From an uncultured Dorea sp. (GTDB lineage Bacteria > Bacillota > Clostridia > Lachnospirales > Lachnospiraceae), in contig CAJUMF010000001.1 of the NCBI GenBank assembly GCA_910586965.1, positions 209,581 to 273,580 on the forward strand: DNA of 64,000 nt, written 5' to 3'. A model generated the notes under the pieces. That model saw only the letters and a list, made by a program, of their open reading frames with translations, had not been told where the DNA came from and ran no database searches. The position numbers and the translations under genes were made by a program. This document shows, piece after piece, positions 25,654 to 34,378 of this stretch (the first letter of the stretch is position 1; every line of letters begins with the position of its first letter).

Positions 25654-25986
25654 ATGATTCATGTAACCATATACCAGAATAAAAGGAAAGAATATACCGG
25701 TTTCAAGACATACGGACACGCAGGATTCAGCGATGAAGGTCAGGATATCGTATGTGCGGCTGCATCCGTATTGATCATCAATACGGTGAATGCCATTGAA
25801 AAATTTACGGAAGACAGGACTTCACTGGTATCGGATGATGCCGAGGGAGTGATTGATTATTCCTTGAAGGACAGACCTTCAAAGGAAGCGGAACTTTTGC
25901 TGGATACGATGGTTCTGGGTCTTACAGAGATGTCTGACGATGAGAACTATGCAGAATATATTGATTTAACATTCGAGGAGGTGTGA
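25654..25986 (+). CDS. prp: Ribosomal-processing cysteine protease
   Basis: 110 residues. Catalytic His and Cys are visible in YGHAGFSDEG and DIVCAAASVL. Prp removes the N-terminal extension of L27, which is essential in Firmicutes that have the extension. It sits between rplU and rpmA, the conserved arrangement. GGAG at 25642-25645 supports the ATG at 25654; an in-frame TTG at 25648 is too close to it. Confidence 0.95.
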   Translation: MIHVTIYQNKRKEYTGFKTYGHAGFSDEGQDIVCAAASVLIINTVNAIEKFTEDRTSLVSDDAEGVIDYSLKDRPSKEAELLLDTMVLGLTEMSDDENYAEYIDLTFEEV

Positions 25987-25991
25987 CAACC

Positions 25992-26273
25992 ATGATGAAA
26001 TTAAACCTTCAGTTTTTTGCTCATAAAAAAGGTGTTGGTTCTACAAAGAACGGACGTGATTCCGAGTCTAAAAGACTTGGTGCCAAGAGAGCAGACGGAC
26101 AGTTTGTAAAAGCCGGCAACATCCTTTACAGACAGCGCGGAACAAAGATTCACCCGGGTATCAATGTGGGACGTGGCGGTGATGACACATTATTTGCACT
26201 TGTTGACGGTGTTGTGAGATTTGAAAGAAAAGGAAGAGATAAGAAACAGGTTTCTATCTATCCGGTAGCTTAA
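25992..26273 (+). CDS. rpmA: 50S ribosomal protein L27 with Prp-cleaved extension
   Basis: 93 residues (start 25992; the next codon at 25995 is also ATG). The N-terminus MMKLNLQFFAHKKG contains the LNLQFF-A site cut by Prp, and the rest is the standard L27 sequence (GVGSTKNGRDSESKRLG). L27 reaches the peptidyl-transferase centre. AGGAGGTG at 25976-25983 gives the ribosome site. Confidence 0.97.
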   Translation: MMKLNLQFFAHKKGVGSTKNGRDSESKRLGAKRADGQFVKAGNILYRQRGTKIHPGINVGRGGDDTLFALVDGVVRFERKGRDKKQVSIYPVA

Positions 26274-26292
26274 TTCATTTGGTTGAGCTTAT

Positions 26293-26342
26293 GAGAGTGT
26301 TGCTTGATAACTGTTTGCAGTTATATGGTGACACTCTTTTTT
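26293..26342 (+). terminator. Terminator after rpmA
   Basis: A two-part stem (GAGTGT with ACACTC; inner GATAACTG with CAGTTAT) is followed by a T run. Separates the ribosomal operon from obgE. Confidence 0.75.
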
Positions 26343-26370
26343 CAAATAATAAAAAGAAAGAGGATTTTTT

Positions 26371-27654
26371 ATGTTTGCAGACAGAGCAAAGATATTTATA
26401 CGATCCGGCAAGGGCGGCGATGGACATGTAAGTTTTCGCCGAGAGCTTTATGTGCCTAATGGCGGTCCCGACGGCGGTGACGGCGGACGCGGTGGCGACG
26501 TGATCTTTGAGGTGGACAAAGGACTGAATACACTTCAGGACTTCCGGCACAAAAGAAAGTTTGCCGCAAAGGACGGCGAGCCGGGAGGGAAGAGGAGATG
26601 TCATGGTGCAGATGCCGATGACATCATATTGAAAGTGCCGGAAGGTACGGTCATTAAAGAGGCGGAGTCTGACAAAGTGATTGCGGATATGTCTGGTGAA
26701 AATCACAGGCAGGTTGTTCTTAAAGGAGGCAAGGGCGGTCTTGGGAACCAGCACTTTGCGACTGCTACCATGCAGATTCCCAAATATGCCCAGCCAGGGC
26801 AGCCTGCGCAGGAACTCTGGGTTAAGTTAGAGCTTAAAGTAATTGCGGATGTAGGACTTATTGGGTTCCCCAACGTTGGCAAATCTACATTCCTTTCCAG
26901 AGTAACGAATGCTCAGCCGAAAATAGCCAACTACCATTTTACAACGTTGAATCCCAATCTTGGGGTGGTGGACCTCGGCGAAGCCAAAGGTTTTGTTATT
27001 GCTGATATTCCCGGACTGATTGAAGGTGCGTCTGAGGGTGTCGGCTTGGGACATGAATTTTTACGGCATATCGAGCGTACAAAAATGATGATACACGTTG
27101 TAGATATTGCGGGAAGTGAAGGGCGCGATCCTGTTGATGATGTATATAAGATCAATCAGGAATTGGAAGCCTATAATCCGGATATTGCGTCCCGTCTGCA
27201 AGTGATTGCCGCGAATAAGACCGATCTCATCTTCGAGGGAGATGAAAGCCCGGTTGAGAGATTAAAAAATGAATTTGAGCCAAAAGGTATCAAAGTATTC
27301 CCAATATCTGGAGTAAGCGGTCAGGGTATGAAGGAGCTTTTGTATTATGTGTCCGAACAATTATCGGCACTCGATCAGAAACCTGTTACCTTTGAGCAGG
27401 AATATTTCCCGGAAGATGAGCTTATCTATATCGACCTGCCATTTACGGTGGAGAAGGATAAAGAGACTTATGTAGTCGAGGGCCCGAAGATTGAAAAGAT
27501 GTTGGGATATACCAATCTTGATTCCGAGAAAGGTTTTGCATTTTTCCAGAAGTTTTTAAAAGATGCTGGGATACTTGACGAGCTTGAAGCTGCCGGCATT
27601 CAAGAAGGAGATACTGTGAGGATGTACGGCCTTCAGTTTGATTACTACAAATAA
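26371..27654 (+). CDS. obgE: GTPase Obg/CgtA
   Basis: 427 residues. N-terminal glycine-rich Obg fold (DRAKIFIRSGKGGDGHVSF), central GTPase with P-loop GFPNVGKST, DIPGLIEGA switch II and NKTDLI, and a C-terminal OCT domain (~350-427). Acts in large-subunit assembly, stress control and, in Bacillus, sporulation. Start ATG at 26371, preceded by AAAGAGGA. Confidence 0.98.
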   Translation: MFADRAKIFIRSGKGGDGHVSFRRELYVPNGGPDGGDGGRGGDVIFEVDKGLNTLQDFRHKRKFAAKDGEPGGKRRCHGADADDIILKVPEGTVIKEAESDKVIADMSGENHRQVVLKGGKGGLGNQHFATATMQIPKYAQPGQPAQELWVKLELKVIADVGLIGFPNVGKSTFLSRVTNAQPKIANYHFTTLNPNLGVVDLGEAKGFVIADIPGLIEGASEGVGLGHEFLRHIERTKMMIHVVDIAGSEGRDPVDDVYKINQELEAYNPDIASRLQVIAANKTDLIFEGDESPVERLKNEFEPKGIKVFPISGVSGQGMKELLYYVSEQLSALDQKPVTFEQEYFPEDELIYIDLPFTVEKDKETYVVEGPKIEKMLGYTNLDSEKGFAFFQKFLKDAGILDELEAAGIQEGDTVRMYGLQFDYYK

Positions 27655-27680
27655 CTTGACAAAGGAGTTTTTGAAAGATT

Positions 27681-27971
27681 ATGACGACAAAGCAGAGAGC
27701 ATATTTAAAAAGCCTTGCCATGACGATGGAGCCTATTTTCCAGATCGGTAAGAGCAGCATGACGCCGGAATTTACAAAAGCCATTGACGAGGCATTAGCG
27801 GCGAGAGAGCTGATCAAGATCAGTGTCCTTAAAAATTGTGCAGATGATCCAAAAGCGTTGGCCGAGCTCCTCGGAGAGCGCACTCACTCTCAGGTAGTCC
27901 AGGTGATCGGAAAAAGAATTGTCCTTTACCGTGAAGGGAAAGACAAAAACAAAAAAATCCAGTTACCATAA
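27681..27971 (+). CDS. yhbY: CRM-domain RNA-binding protein YhbY
   Basis: 96 residues with the CRM fold signature: KSLAMTMEPIFQIGKSSMT (GxxG-type loop) and VVQVIGKRIVLYR. Binds pre-50S rRNA in related bacteria. AAAGGAG precedes the ATG; 26 bases after obgE, same operon. Confidence 0.93.
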   Translation: MTTKQRAYLKSLAMTMEPIFQIGKSSMTPEFTKAIDEALAARELIKISVLKNCADDPKALAELLGERTHSQVVQVIGKRIVLYREGKDKNKKIQLP

Positions 27972-27986
27972 CAAGGAAAGTGCAAA

Positions 27987-28604
27987 ATGAAGATAGGAAT
28001 TATGGGGGGTACGTTTGACCCAATTCACAATGGACACCTTGAAATTGCAAAAGCCGCATTCAAACAATTTGATTTAGACAGGGTTTGGTTTATGCCCAAC
28101 GGAAATCCGCCGCACAAGGCACTCGCCAGCATTGGCTCAAGCATAGAGAACCGTTTGCAGATGGTAGAACTTGCAATTGAAGAGTACCCAGGCTTTTGTC
28201 TCGAAGTATACGAAGCGCGAAAAAAGAGTATATCCTGTTCTTACAAAACGATGGAGCATTTTACAAAAATATATCCGGCGGATGATTTTTACTTTATTAT
28301 CGGGGCAGACTCTTTATTTGCTGTTGATAAATGGGTACATCCCGAAAGACTGTTTCCTACATGTACCATACTTGCGGCTTACAGAAATAAGATGGATACA
28401 AAGGACAAGATGGAAGAGCAGATACATTACTTGCGGGAACGATATCATGCACAATGCGAACTTCTCGTCTCTCCCCTTATAGATATTTCTTCCTCAAATC
28501 TGCGGAAATGGATAAAGGAAGGAAAGAGCATTAAGGGATTTGTTCCTGAAAAGGTAGAGGAATATATAAAAAAGGAATGTTTGTATGGATCTGAGAATCA
28601 ATAA
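27987..28604 (+). CDS. nadD: Nicotinate-nucleotide adenylyltransferase
   Basis: 205 residues. GGTFDPIHNGHL holds the HxGH nucleotidyltransferase motif, and ISSSNLRKWIKEG near the C-terminus is the second signature. Makes deamido-NAD in NAD synthesis. Overlaps yqeK by 20 bases. Confidence 0.97.
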   Translation: MKIGIMGGTFDPIHNGHLEIAKAAFKQFDLDRVWFMPNGNPPHKALASIGSSIENRLQMVELAIEEYPGFCLEVYEARKKSISCSYKTMEHFTKIYPADDFYFIIGADSLFAVDKWVHPERLFPTCTILAAYRNKMDTKDKMEEQIHYLRERYHAQCELLVSPLIDISSSNLRKWIKEGKSIKGFVPEKVEEYIKKECLYGSENQ

Positions 28605-29172
28605 AATCAATAAAAAACTACAAAAAAAACTTGATAAAGAGCGTTACGAACACACCCTTGGGGTGATGTATACAGCTTCGGCTTTAGCTATGTGCCATAA
28701 TGCCAATATTGGACAGGCGCTGCTTGCAGGACTTTTACATGATTGTGCAAAGTGTATCCCAAATGATAAAAAAATTAAGCTGTGCCGGAAATACCATCTG
28801 GAAATATCAGACGTAGAGCAGAAAAATCCAAGTCTGCTCCACGCAAAACTCGGTGCATATATAGCAAGAAAGAAGTATCATGTAGAAGATTACGAAGTAC
28901 TTGGTGCAATTAAAAGTCATACTACCGGCAAACCCGCTATGACTCTTCTCGAAAAAATCATCTATATCGCTGACTATATCGAACCCGGGAGAGTGGAACT
29001 ACCCAATATGGCAGAGGTGCGGAGATTGGCGTTTGCCGACATTGATGAATGTCTGTACCGGATGCTTGAAGATTCTCTCATTTATTTGAAGAACAGGAAT
29101 CTTCCGATTGATAAAATGACAGAAAAGACTTATCATTATTATAAAAAGAAATTAAAAGAGCAGGAGGAATAA
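28585..29172 (+). CDS. yqeK: HD-domain diadenosine tetraphosphatase YqeK
   Basis: 195 residues, HD phosphohydrolase: KERYEHTLGV, LLAGLLHDCAKC with HD pair, and IYIADYIEPGR. Family members split Ap4A symmetrically into two ADP. Coupled to nadD by overlap and followed 1 base later by rsfS, the usual Firmicute order. Confidence 0.94.
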   Translation: MDLRINKINKKLQKKLDKERYEHTLGVMYTASALAMCHNANIGQALLAGLLHDCAKCIPNDKKIKLCRKYHLEISDVEQKNPSLLHAKLGAYIARKKYHVEDYEVLGAIKSHTTGKPAMTLLEKIIYIADYIEPGRVELPNMAEVRRLAFADIDECLYRMLEDSLIYLKNRNLPIDKMTEKTYHYYKKKLKEQEE

Positions 29173-29173
29173 T

Positions 29174-29515
29174 ATGAATCAAGGAAAAGATATGGTCCGT
29201 ATTATCTATGATGCCCTTACAGAAAAAAAGGGTGAGGAGATCAAAGTCATCGACATTTCTGAAATCTCGGTTATGTCAGATTACTTTGTTATCACAAACG
29301 GAACCAGCAACAGTCAAGTAGATGCTCTCGTAGAAAATGTTGAAGAGCAGATGCAAAAAGCCGGTTTTTCCCTAAAACAACGAGAGGGACAGCGGAGCGG
29401 TACATGGGTGCTTTTAGATTACGGAGACGTGATCGTCCACATATTTGATAAGGAGAACCGCTCATTTTACAATCTCGAACGCGTATGGAATGACGGAAAA
29501 ACAGTTGTAATGTAA
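29174..29515 (+). CDS. rsfS: Ribosome silencing factor RsfS
   Basis: 113 residues with the DUF143 fold motifs: VIDISEISVMSDYFVI, GTSNSQVDAL, and WVLLDYGDVIVHIFDKENRSFYNLE split across the centre. Binds L14 and blocks subunit joining under starvation. AGGAGG 4 bases before the ATG. Confidence 0.97.
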   Translation: MNQGKDMVRIIYDALTEKKGEEIKVIDISEISVMSDYFVITNGTSNSQVDALVENVEEQMQKAGFSLKQREGQRSGTWVLLDYGDVIVHIFDKENRSFYNLERVWNDGKTVVM

Positions 29516-29547
29516 ATAATCGGTCGCAATAATAATGCCTGAATCCC

Positions 29548-29592
29548 AAAGGCCATGTATGACATGCTTTCATGTCAATACATGGCCTTTTT
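29548..29592. terminator. Bidirectional terminator between rsfS and lexA
   Basis: AAAGGCCATGTATGACATG (29548-29566) pairs with CATGTCAATACATGGCCTTT (29571-29590) with a small bulge, and T runs occur on both strands. It serves the plus-strand cluster and the converging lexA. Confidence 0.85.
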
Positions 29593-29628
29593 GCAGACCT
29601 GTAAAACATGAGCAGCTCAGGGATCCTC

Positions 29629-30246
29629 CTACCTCATAAAACGGAATACACCAATCACTTTTCCTAAGACAGTACAGTATGGTACAACGATAGGATCCAT
29701 CGTATCATTCTCCGGCTGCAGACGGATATGGTTGTCCTCTTTATAAAATGTCTTGACAGTGGCACCATCCTCAATCAATGCCACCACCATCTCTCCGTCG
29801 CTGGCAGCTTCGTGTTCTTCTACAAGGACAAGATCACCGTCAAATATACCGGCATTGATCATACTTTCCCCTCGAACCTTTAGCATAAATGTCTGTCTGT
29901 TCGGCATATATTCCATAGGAATAGGGAAGTAGTTTTCTATATTCTGTTCTGCCAGAAGCGGCTCGCCTGCGGCAACGCGGCCTACAATCGGAACATTGAC
30001 CATCTCACGGCGGATAAAATTAAAGTTATCATCCAGAATCTCAATCGCACGCGGCTTCGTAGGATCCCGTCTGATGTATCCCTTCTTCTCCAATGTCTCT
30101 AAATGGGAGTGGACAGAAGAAGTAGACTTCAAATGAACTGCCTCGCAAATATCCCTCACTGCAGGCGGAAATCCCCGCTCTAAAATCTGTGACTTAATAT
30201 ATTCCAATATCTCAAGCTGTTTTGCGCTGATCTTATTCTGTGCCAT
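29629..30246 (-). CDS. lexA: SOS repressor LexA
   Basis: 205 residues from the ATG at 30246. N-terminal winged helix (ISAKQLEILEYI, SSVHSHLETLEKKGYI); self-cleavage site Ala-Gly in RVAAGEPLL; catalytic Ser in RGESMINAG and Lys in GATVKTFY. Represses DNA-damage genes until RecA stimulates its cleavage. Divergent from the yneA-like gene with LexA boxes between them. Start chosen by AGGGAGG upstream. Confidence 0.97.
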   Translation of the reverse strand: MAQNKISAKQLEILEYIKSQILERGFPPAVRDICEAVHLKSTSSVHSHLETLEKKGYIRRDPTKPRAIEILDDNFNFIRREMVNVPIVGRVAAGEPLLAEQNIENYFPIPMEYMPNRQTFMLKVRGESMINAGIFDGDLVLVEEHEAASDGEMVVALIEDGATVKTFYKEDNHIRLQPENDTMDPIVVPYCTVLGKVIGVFRFMR

Positions 30247-30289
30247 ATATAATCCTCCCTTATAAAAAATAATTTTCTTAGATGAATAT

Positions 30290-30318
30290 ATCATAACACA
30301 GCATCAAAGAAAAAGCAA
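30290..30318 (-). promoter_or_regulatory. Promoter of lexA
   Basis: On the minus strand TTGCTT (30318-30313), a 17-base spacer and TATGAT (30295-30290). A one-mismatch LexA box (GAAAATATGTTC, 30331-30342) lies just upstream, suggesting autoregulation. Confidence 0.5.
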
Positions 30319-30362
30319 ACAAATGTTTTAGAAAATATGTTCGAAATTTTTCTCATAATCTA

Positions 30363-30391
30363 TTGACACAAGAACTTTTGTTCTGTATAAT
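30363..30391 (+). promoter_or_regulatory. SOS promoter of the yneA-like gene
   Basis: Perfect TTGACA (30363-30368), 17-base spacer, perfect TATAAT (30386-30391). A LexA box fills the spacer, so repression by blocking polymerase is expected. Confidence 0.85.
30372..30383. promoter_or_regulatory. LexA box 1
   Basis: GAACTTTTGTTC matches the Firmicute LexA core GAAC-N4-GTTC and lies between the -35 and -10 boxes. Confidence 0.85.
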
Positions 30392-30400
30392 GCAAAAAAA

Positions 30401-30412
30401 GAACAAAAGTTC
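30401..30412. promoter_or_regulatory. LexA box 2
   Basis: GAACAAAAGTTC, followed by G, matches GAAC-N4-GTTC and lies just downstream of the promoter, 29 bases from the first box. Confidence 0.8.
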
Positions 30413-30439
30413 GGCGATGGATACAGGAGGTCAGAAAAG

Positions 30440-30745
30440 ATGAAAAAGAGAAATTTACGAAAAATCTGTTTTATTATAATTATTATTTTCAGCATTACTT
30501 TTAGCAGCAATTATGTAAAAGCCCGTGACTGTGATCCTCCGGACTCTCCGGAGGCGAACTATGAAAAACATTACAAAAGCATCATGATCGAATACGGCGA
30601 TACGCTGTGGGAAATCGCTGCACAATATAGAGATACCGATCATGAATCGATCCGTGATTACATAGATGAACTCATGGCAATTAATAATTTAGATACAGAT
30701 CAGATACATGCAGGACAGTATTTGGCAGTTCCTTATTATGAATAA
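30440..30745 (+). CDS. yneA: LysM protein, SOS cell-division inhibitor (YneA type)
   Basis: 101 residues: basic start, one N-terminal membrane segment (FIIIIIFSITFSS), a short extracellular linker, and a LysM-like domain (IEYGDTLWEIAAQY, AINNLDTDQIHAGQYLAVP). Size, layout, position divergent from lexA and the two LexA boxes match YneA of Bacillus, which halts division during DNA damage. Sequence beyond the LysM domain is not obviously conserved, so the name rests largely on context. AGGAGGT precedes the ATG by 7. Confidence 0.8.
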   Translation: MKKRNLRKICFIIIIIFSITFSSNYVKARDCDPPDSPEANYEKHYKSIMIEYGDTLWEIAAQYRDTDHESIRDYIDELMAINNLDTDQIHAGQYLAVPYYE

Positions 30746-30761
30746 CACGCCAAATATCATT

Positions 30762-30781
30762 GTGGTACTAAATAGTACCAC
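30762..30781. repeat. Perfect palindrome between the yneA-like and xer-like genes
   Basis: GTGGTACTAAATAGTACCAC has 8-base arms around AAAT. No T run follows, so it may be a weak terminator of the preceding gene or an operator. Confidence 0.4.
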
Positions 30782-30832
30782 TAAATGTCATAAATATATC
30801 TATACGTAAAATACTGATTTTTCCAAAAGATG

Positions 30833-30861
30833 TAGACAAAAAGGCTATGTTATGATACAAT
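30833..30861 (+). promoter_or_regulatory. Promoter of the Xer-like recombinase gene
   Basis: TAGACA (30833-30838), 17-base spacer, TACAAT (30856-30861), 35 bases before the ATG. Confidence 0.6.
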
Positions 30862-30895
30862 CAGCTATGCATCAATTAAAAAGGAAGGGATTTAT

Positions 30896-31957
30896 ATGGC
30901 AAAGCCACGTACATATCACGAACAGACAAACATAGATTATACATTGCGGCTCAGAGATATATTGAGGACGCTTCCGCCGTTTACCCATGATTTTTTTCGA
31001 GCCATTGAGCCTACATCATCTATAAGAACGAGGATGAATTACGCTTACGATATACGTGTATTTTATCATTATCTGATGGAGAACAATCCGGTTTATAGCC
31101 GTTATGCTGTCCAGCAATTTACAGCAGCGGATCTGGAACGCTTACAGCCTGTAGATATCGAGGAATACATGGAATATCTAAAGGTCTATAAGCGCGATGA
31201 TGATGAGACTATGGTGAACGGTGAAAAAGGTCTTGCGAGAAAGATGTCTGCGCTGCGGACATTTTACGGATACTATTACAAGAGACAGATGATTTCCAGC
31301 AACCCGACGCTTCTTGTAGAGATGCCCAAGATTCACGAGAAAGCGATCATACGGCTGGATGCAGATGAAGTTTCTATGCTTTTGGATTTTGTAGAGTCGG
31401 CAGGTGATAAGCTCACCGGGCAGTCTCTTACTTATTACAATAAGACGAAGTCACGAGATCTGGCGATTCTCACATTGCTTTTAGGGACAGGCATTCGTGT
31501 ATCTGAATGTGTTGGACTGGATTTGAACCACGTAGATTTTAAAAATAATGGAATTACGGTGACACGCAAAGGCGGGAATCAGATGGTTGTCTATTTCGGT
31601 GATGAAGTTGCCCATGCATTGAGCCAATACATTGAAGGAGACCGGAAAGCTGTCACTCCTCTACCTGGTCATGAGAATGCCCTCTTTTTGTCCACGAGGC
31701 GGCGGCGCATGGGAGTGCAGGCAGTTGAAAACATGGTTAAAAAATATGCAAAGCAAGTGACTCCCAATAAAATAATCACACCGCACAAGCTGCGCAGCAC
31801 CTATGGTACGTCTCTTTACAAAGAAACAGGGGATATTTACCTGGTAGCAGATGTCCTTGGACATAAGGACGTGAACACTACAAAGAAGCATTATGCGGCA
31901 ATTGATGAAGACAGACGGCGTATGGCTGCATCTGCAGTAAAGCTCAGAGAACCATAA
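30896..31957 (+). CDS. Xer-like tyrosine recombinase
   Basis: 353 residues. N-terminal SAM-like core-binding domain (~20-155); catalytic domain with Arg in GTGIRVSE, Lys in TRKGGNQ, HKLRSTYG (His-x2-Arg), LGHKDVNTTKKHY (His and nucleophile Tyr). Related to chromosome-resolution recombinases XerC/XerD. No phage or transposon genes surround it, and it forms a unit with the ttcA-like gene, so it is likely a resident chromosomal recombinase rather than a mobile element integrase. Confidence 0.88.
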   Translation: MAKPRTYHEQTNIDYTLRLRDILRTLPPFTHDFFRAIEPTSSIRTRMNYAYDIRVFYHYLMENNPVYSRYAVQQFTAADLERLQPVDIEEYMEYLKVYKRDDDETMVNGEKGLARKMSALRTFYGYYYKRQMISSNPTLLVEMPKIHEKAIIRLDADEVSMLLDFVESAGDKLTGQSLTYYNKTKSRDLAILTLLLGTGIRVSECVGLDLNHVDFKNNGITVTRKGGNQMVVYFGDEVAHALSQYIEGDRKAVTPLPGHENALFLSTRRRRMGVQAVENMVKKYAKQVTPNKIITPHKLRSTYGTSLYKETGDIYLVADVLGHKDVNTTKKHYAAIDEDRRRMAASAVKLREP

Positions 31958-31987
31958 TGTATTTTAACAGAAAGGCGGCAAAAAATT

Positions 31988-32722
31988 ATGAAGTTACAGC
32001 AACTTTTAAGTTATACACGCAGGGCTGTGGATGAATACCAGATGATTGAGGAAGGGGATCATATTGCGGTAGGGATTTCCGGGGGAAAGGACAGCCTTAC
32101 CTTGCTATATGCCTTACAAGGTCTTAGGCGTTTTTATCCGAAACGTTTTGTATTAAGTGCTGTTACGGTAGATCTGGGATATGAAAAATGTGACTTTACT
32201 CCTGTATCTGAACTTTGCAAGGAACTTGAAGTTCCCTATCATATAATAAAGACAGACATCGCACACCTTCTGTTTGAGGAGCGTAAAGAAAGCAATCCAT
32301 GCTCTCTGTGCGCTAAGATGAGAAAGGGAGCATTGAATCAGGCCGTAAAAGGAATCGGATGCAATAAAGTTGCATATGCCCACCACAAAGATGATATGAT
32401 TGAAACGATGCTTCTCAGTATGCTTTTTGAAGGGCGCTTTTACTCTTTTTCTCCAAAAACTTATCTGGACCGCATGGATCTGACGGTTATACGCCCTATG
32501 ATGTTTGTAGATGAAGCAGAGGTGATTGGATTCCGGAATAAATATAAGCTTCCGGTTATAATGAGCAGATGTCCGATAGATGGTTATACGAAGCGGCAGT
32601 ATGCAAAAGAACTGGTACAACAATTAAACAGTGAACATCACGGTGCCAAACAACGGATGTTCACTGCTATCCTTAACGGCAATATAAAAGGATGGCCGGA
32701 ACGTACTAAAGCTTCTGGTTAG
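31988..32722 (+). CDS. ttcA: TtcA-like tRNA 2-thiolation PP-loop protein
   Basis: 244 residues. PP-loop SGGKDSLTLLYAL activates the target base by adenylation; cysteines in CSLCAKMRKG fit the Fe-S cluster of TtcA, which thiolates cytidine 32 of tRNA; AHHKDDMIETMLL is also conserved. AAAGGCGG precedes the ATG. Its end overlaps the converging cytidylate-kinase-like gene by 17 bases. Confidence 0.9.
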   Translation: MKLQQLLSYTRRAVDEYQMIEEGDHIAVGISGGKDSLTLLYALQGLRRFYPKRFVLSAVTVDLGYEKCDFTPVSELCKELEVPYHIIKTDIAHLLFEERKESNPCSLCAKMRKGALNQAVKGIGCNKVAYAHHKDDMIETMLLSMLFEGRFYSFSPKTYLDRMDLTVIRPMMFVDEAEVIGFRNKYKLPVIMSRCPIDGYTKRQYAKELVQQLNSEHHGAKQRMFTAILNGNIKGWPERTKASG

Positions 32723-33356
32723 TAACACCCTCTCTAAGCTGTACAAGATGTTCGATAAACTCAGCAGTTCCATCGATACCTAACATGGAACTGCACACAC
32801 TTACATCATAGCTTTCGGAAGCGCCCCATTTTTTATTGCTATAGTAATTATAATAGCTTGCACGCTTCTTATCTGTCTTGACGATCAGTTCCTTGGCCTT
32901 TGCGTCTGTGAGGTCATAAATACGCGCAATACGGCGTATCCTGGCATTCATATCAGCATGTACGAAAAGCCGGAGTACATTATCGTACTCTTCTAATGCA
33001 TAATCTGCACATCTGCCGACTAAAATACAGGGACCTTCATCCGCAATCTTCTTAATAGCGTCAAACTGCGCTAAGAACACTTTATGGTTGATCGGCATAT
33101 CCGAATAACTTCCTGCCGTATATCCCAGAGAATAAGTATCCATAACCAGGGAGTATAAAAAGCTGTTCGTCGGTTTTTCGTCATGGGTCTCAAATAATTC
33201 TTGACAGATTCCACTTTCTTTAGCGGCACGATCAAGCATTTCCCGGTCGTACAGCTTAATACCCAGGTCCTTTGCAACCTTTCTCCCAATCTCCCGTCCG
33301 GCGCTTCCAAACTGCCGTCCGATAGTAATAATTGTTTTTGTCTTCGCTTCTGTCAT
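32706..33356 (-). CDS. Cytidylate-kinase-like protein
   Basis: 216 residues. A nucleotide-binding N-terminus (IITIGRQFGSAGREIG, a P-loop variant), YDREMLDRAA, and ILVGRCADYAL with RLFVHADMNARIRRI as in the cytidylate-kinase-like family (AAA_26). Probably a nucleoside phosphate kinase, but the true substrate is unknown and it is distinct from essential Cmk. AAGGAG upstream of the ATG. Overlaps the ttcA-like 3' end. Confidence 0.85.
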   Translation of the reverse strand: MTEAKTKTIITIGRQFGSAGREIGRKVAKDLGIKLYDREMLDRAAKESGICQELFETHDEKPTNSFLYSLVMDTYSLGYTAGSYSDMPINHKVFLAQFDAIKKIADEGPCILVGRCADYALEEYDNVLRLFVHADMNARIRRIARIYDLTDAKAKELIVKTDKKRASYYNYYSNKKWGASESYDVSVCSSMLGIDGTAEFIEHLVQLREGVTNQKL

Positions 33357-33456
33357 AAACGTATCACGCTCCTTTTAATAGCTGATATGCAAATAATCCG
33401 CATATAATATGTTATTATATAACAATTTGGCTGAAAAGTACATATTTTTTGATTTT

Positions 33457-34368
33457 TTATTTTCTAAGCCTGTTCAACAATCCGGTAAAATATTCTGGAA
33501 GAGGGGCATGAAACTCCATGTATTCATCGGTCCTTGGGTGGATAAAACCAAGTGTTTCTGCATGAAGAGTCTGACCGACGAGCTTGGGGAAGGGGCATTT
33601 CTTAGGCCCGTACACCGAATCACCGAGCAGAGGATGACCGACACTTGCCATATGGACCCGAATCTGATGGGTCCTTCCCGTTTCCAGCCTGCACTGGATA
33701 TACGTAAATGCTCCGAAGCGCTCCAACACTTGATAATGAGTCACTGCCTCTCTCCCATTTTTACACAGAGTGCTCATCTTCTTACGTTCTGTCGGATGCC
33801 GTCCAATGGGAGCGTCAATACAACCGCTGTCTTCCTTCAGGACACCATGAACGATAGCCTTGTAAACTCTTTGGATGGAATGTTCCTTTAATTGTGCAGA
33901 AAGAGACTGATGTGCCGCATCATTTTTACATACCACAAGAGAGCCCGTCGTATCCATATCGATCCGATGTACAATCCCGGGCCGCAAGCTTCCATTAATT
34001 CCGGATAGATTGTCCTGACAATGATAAAGAAGTGCATTCACCAGCGTACCCGTGTAATGACCCGGCGCCGGATGGACAACCATCTGCTTTGGCTTATTTA
34101 TGATGATCAGGTCTTGATCTTCATACAGGATATCTAAGGGGATATTCTCAGCAGCAATATTCGGCTTTTCCGGTTCGGGAAAAGTGATAGAAACTAAATC
34201 ACCAAAATTAAGCCTGTAACTTGCTTTGACAGGCTTGTCATTGACTTTTACATATTGCTCTTTAATCAGCTTTTGCAGAAAAGACCGGGAACGGTCGGAA
34301 AGTTCATCCGAGAGAAACTTGTCAATCCGCTCTCCTGCCTCATCTTCCACTGCAATCCGTTCATCCAA
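33457..34368 (-). CDS. rluD: RluA-family 23S rRNA pseudouridine synthase
   Basis: 303 residues from a TTG start at 34368 with AGGTGA 5 bases upstream; no better in-frame ATG is nearby. An S4 RNA-binding domain (~12-75: RIDKFLSDEL) precedes the catalytic domain with HRIDMDTTG (catalytic Asp) and LETGRTHQIRVHM. Modifies helix 69 region uridines of 23S rRNA in RluD. Follows lspA by 10 bases; the same order as Bacillus ylyB. Confidence 0.93.
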   Translation of the reverse strand: MDERIAVEDEAGERIDKFLSDELSDRSRSFLQKLIKEQYVKVNDKPVKASYRLNFGDLVSITFPEPEKPNIAAENIPLDILYEDQDLIIINKPKQMVVHPAPGHYTGTLVNALLYHCQDNLSGINGSLRPGIVHRIDMDTTGSLVVCKNDAAHQSLSAQLKEHSIQRVYKAIVHGVLKEDSGCIDAPIGRHPTERKKMSTLCKNGREAVTHYQVLERFGAFTYIQCRLETGRTHQIRVHMASVGHPLLGDSVYGPKKCPFPKLVGQTLHAETLGFIHPRTDEYMEFHAPLPEYFTGLLNRLRK

Positions 34369-34378
34369 ATTTATTCAC

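Noticed and set aside
30896..31957. Tyrosine recombinase as sign of an integrated phage or element
   Set aside because: No structural phage genes, excisionase, or attachment repeats nearby; the gene sits among chromosomal housekeeping genes.
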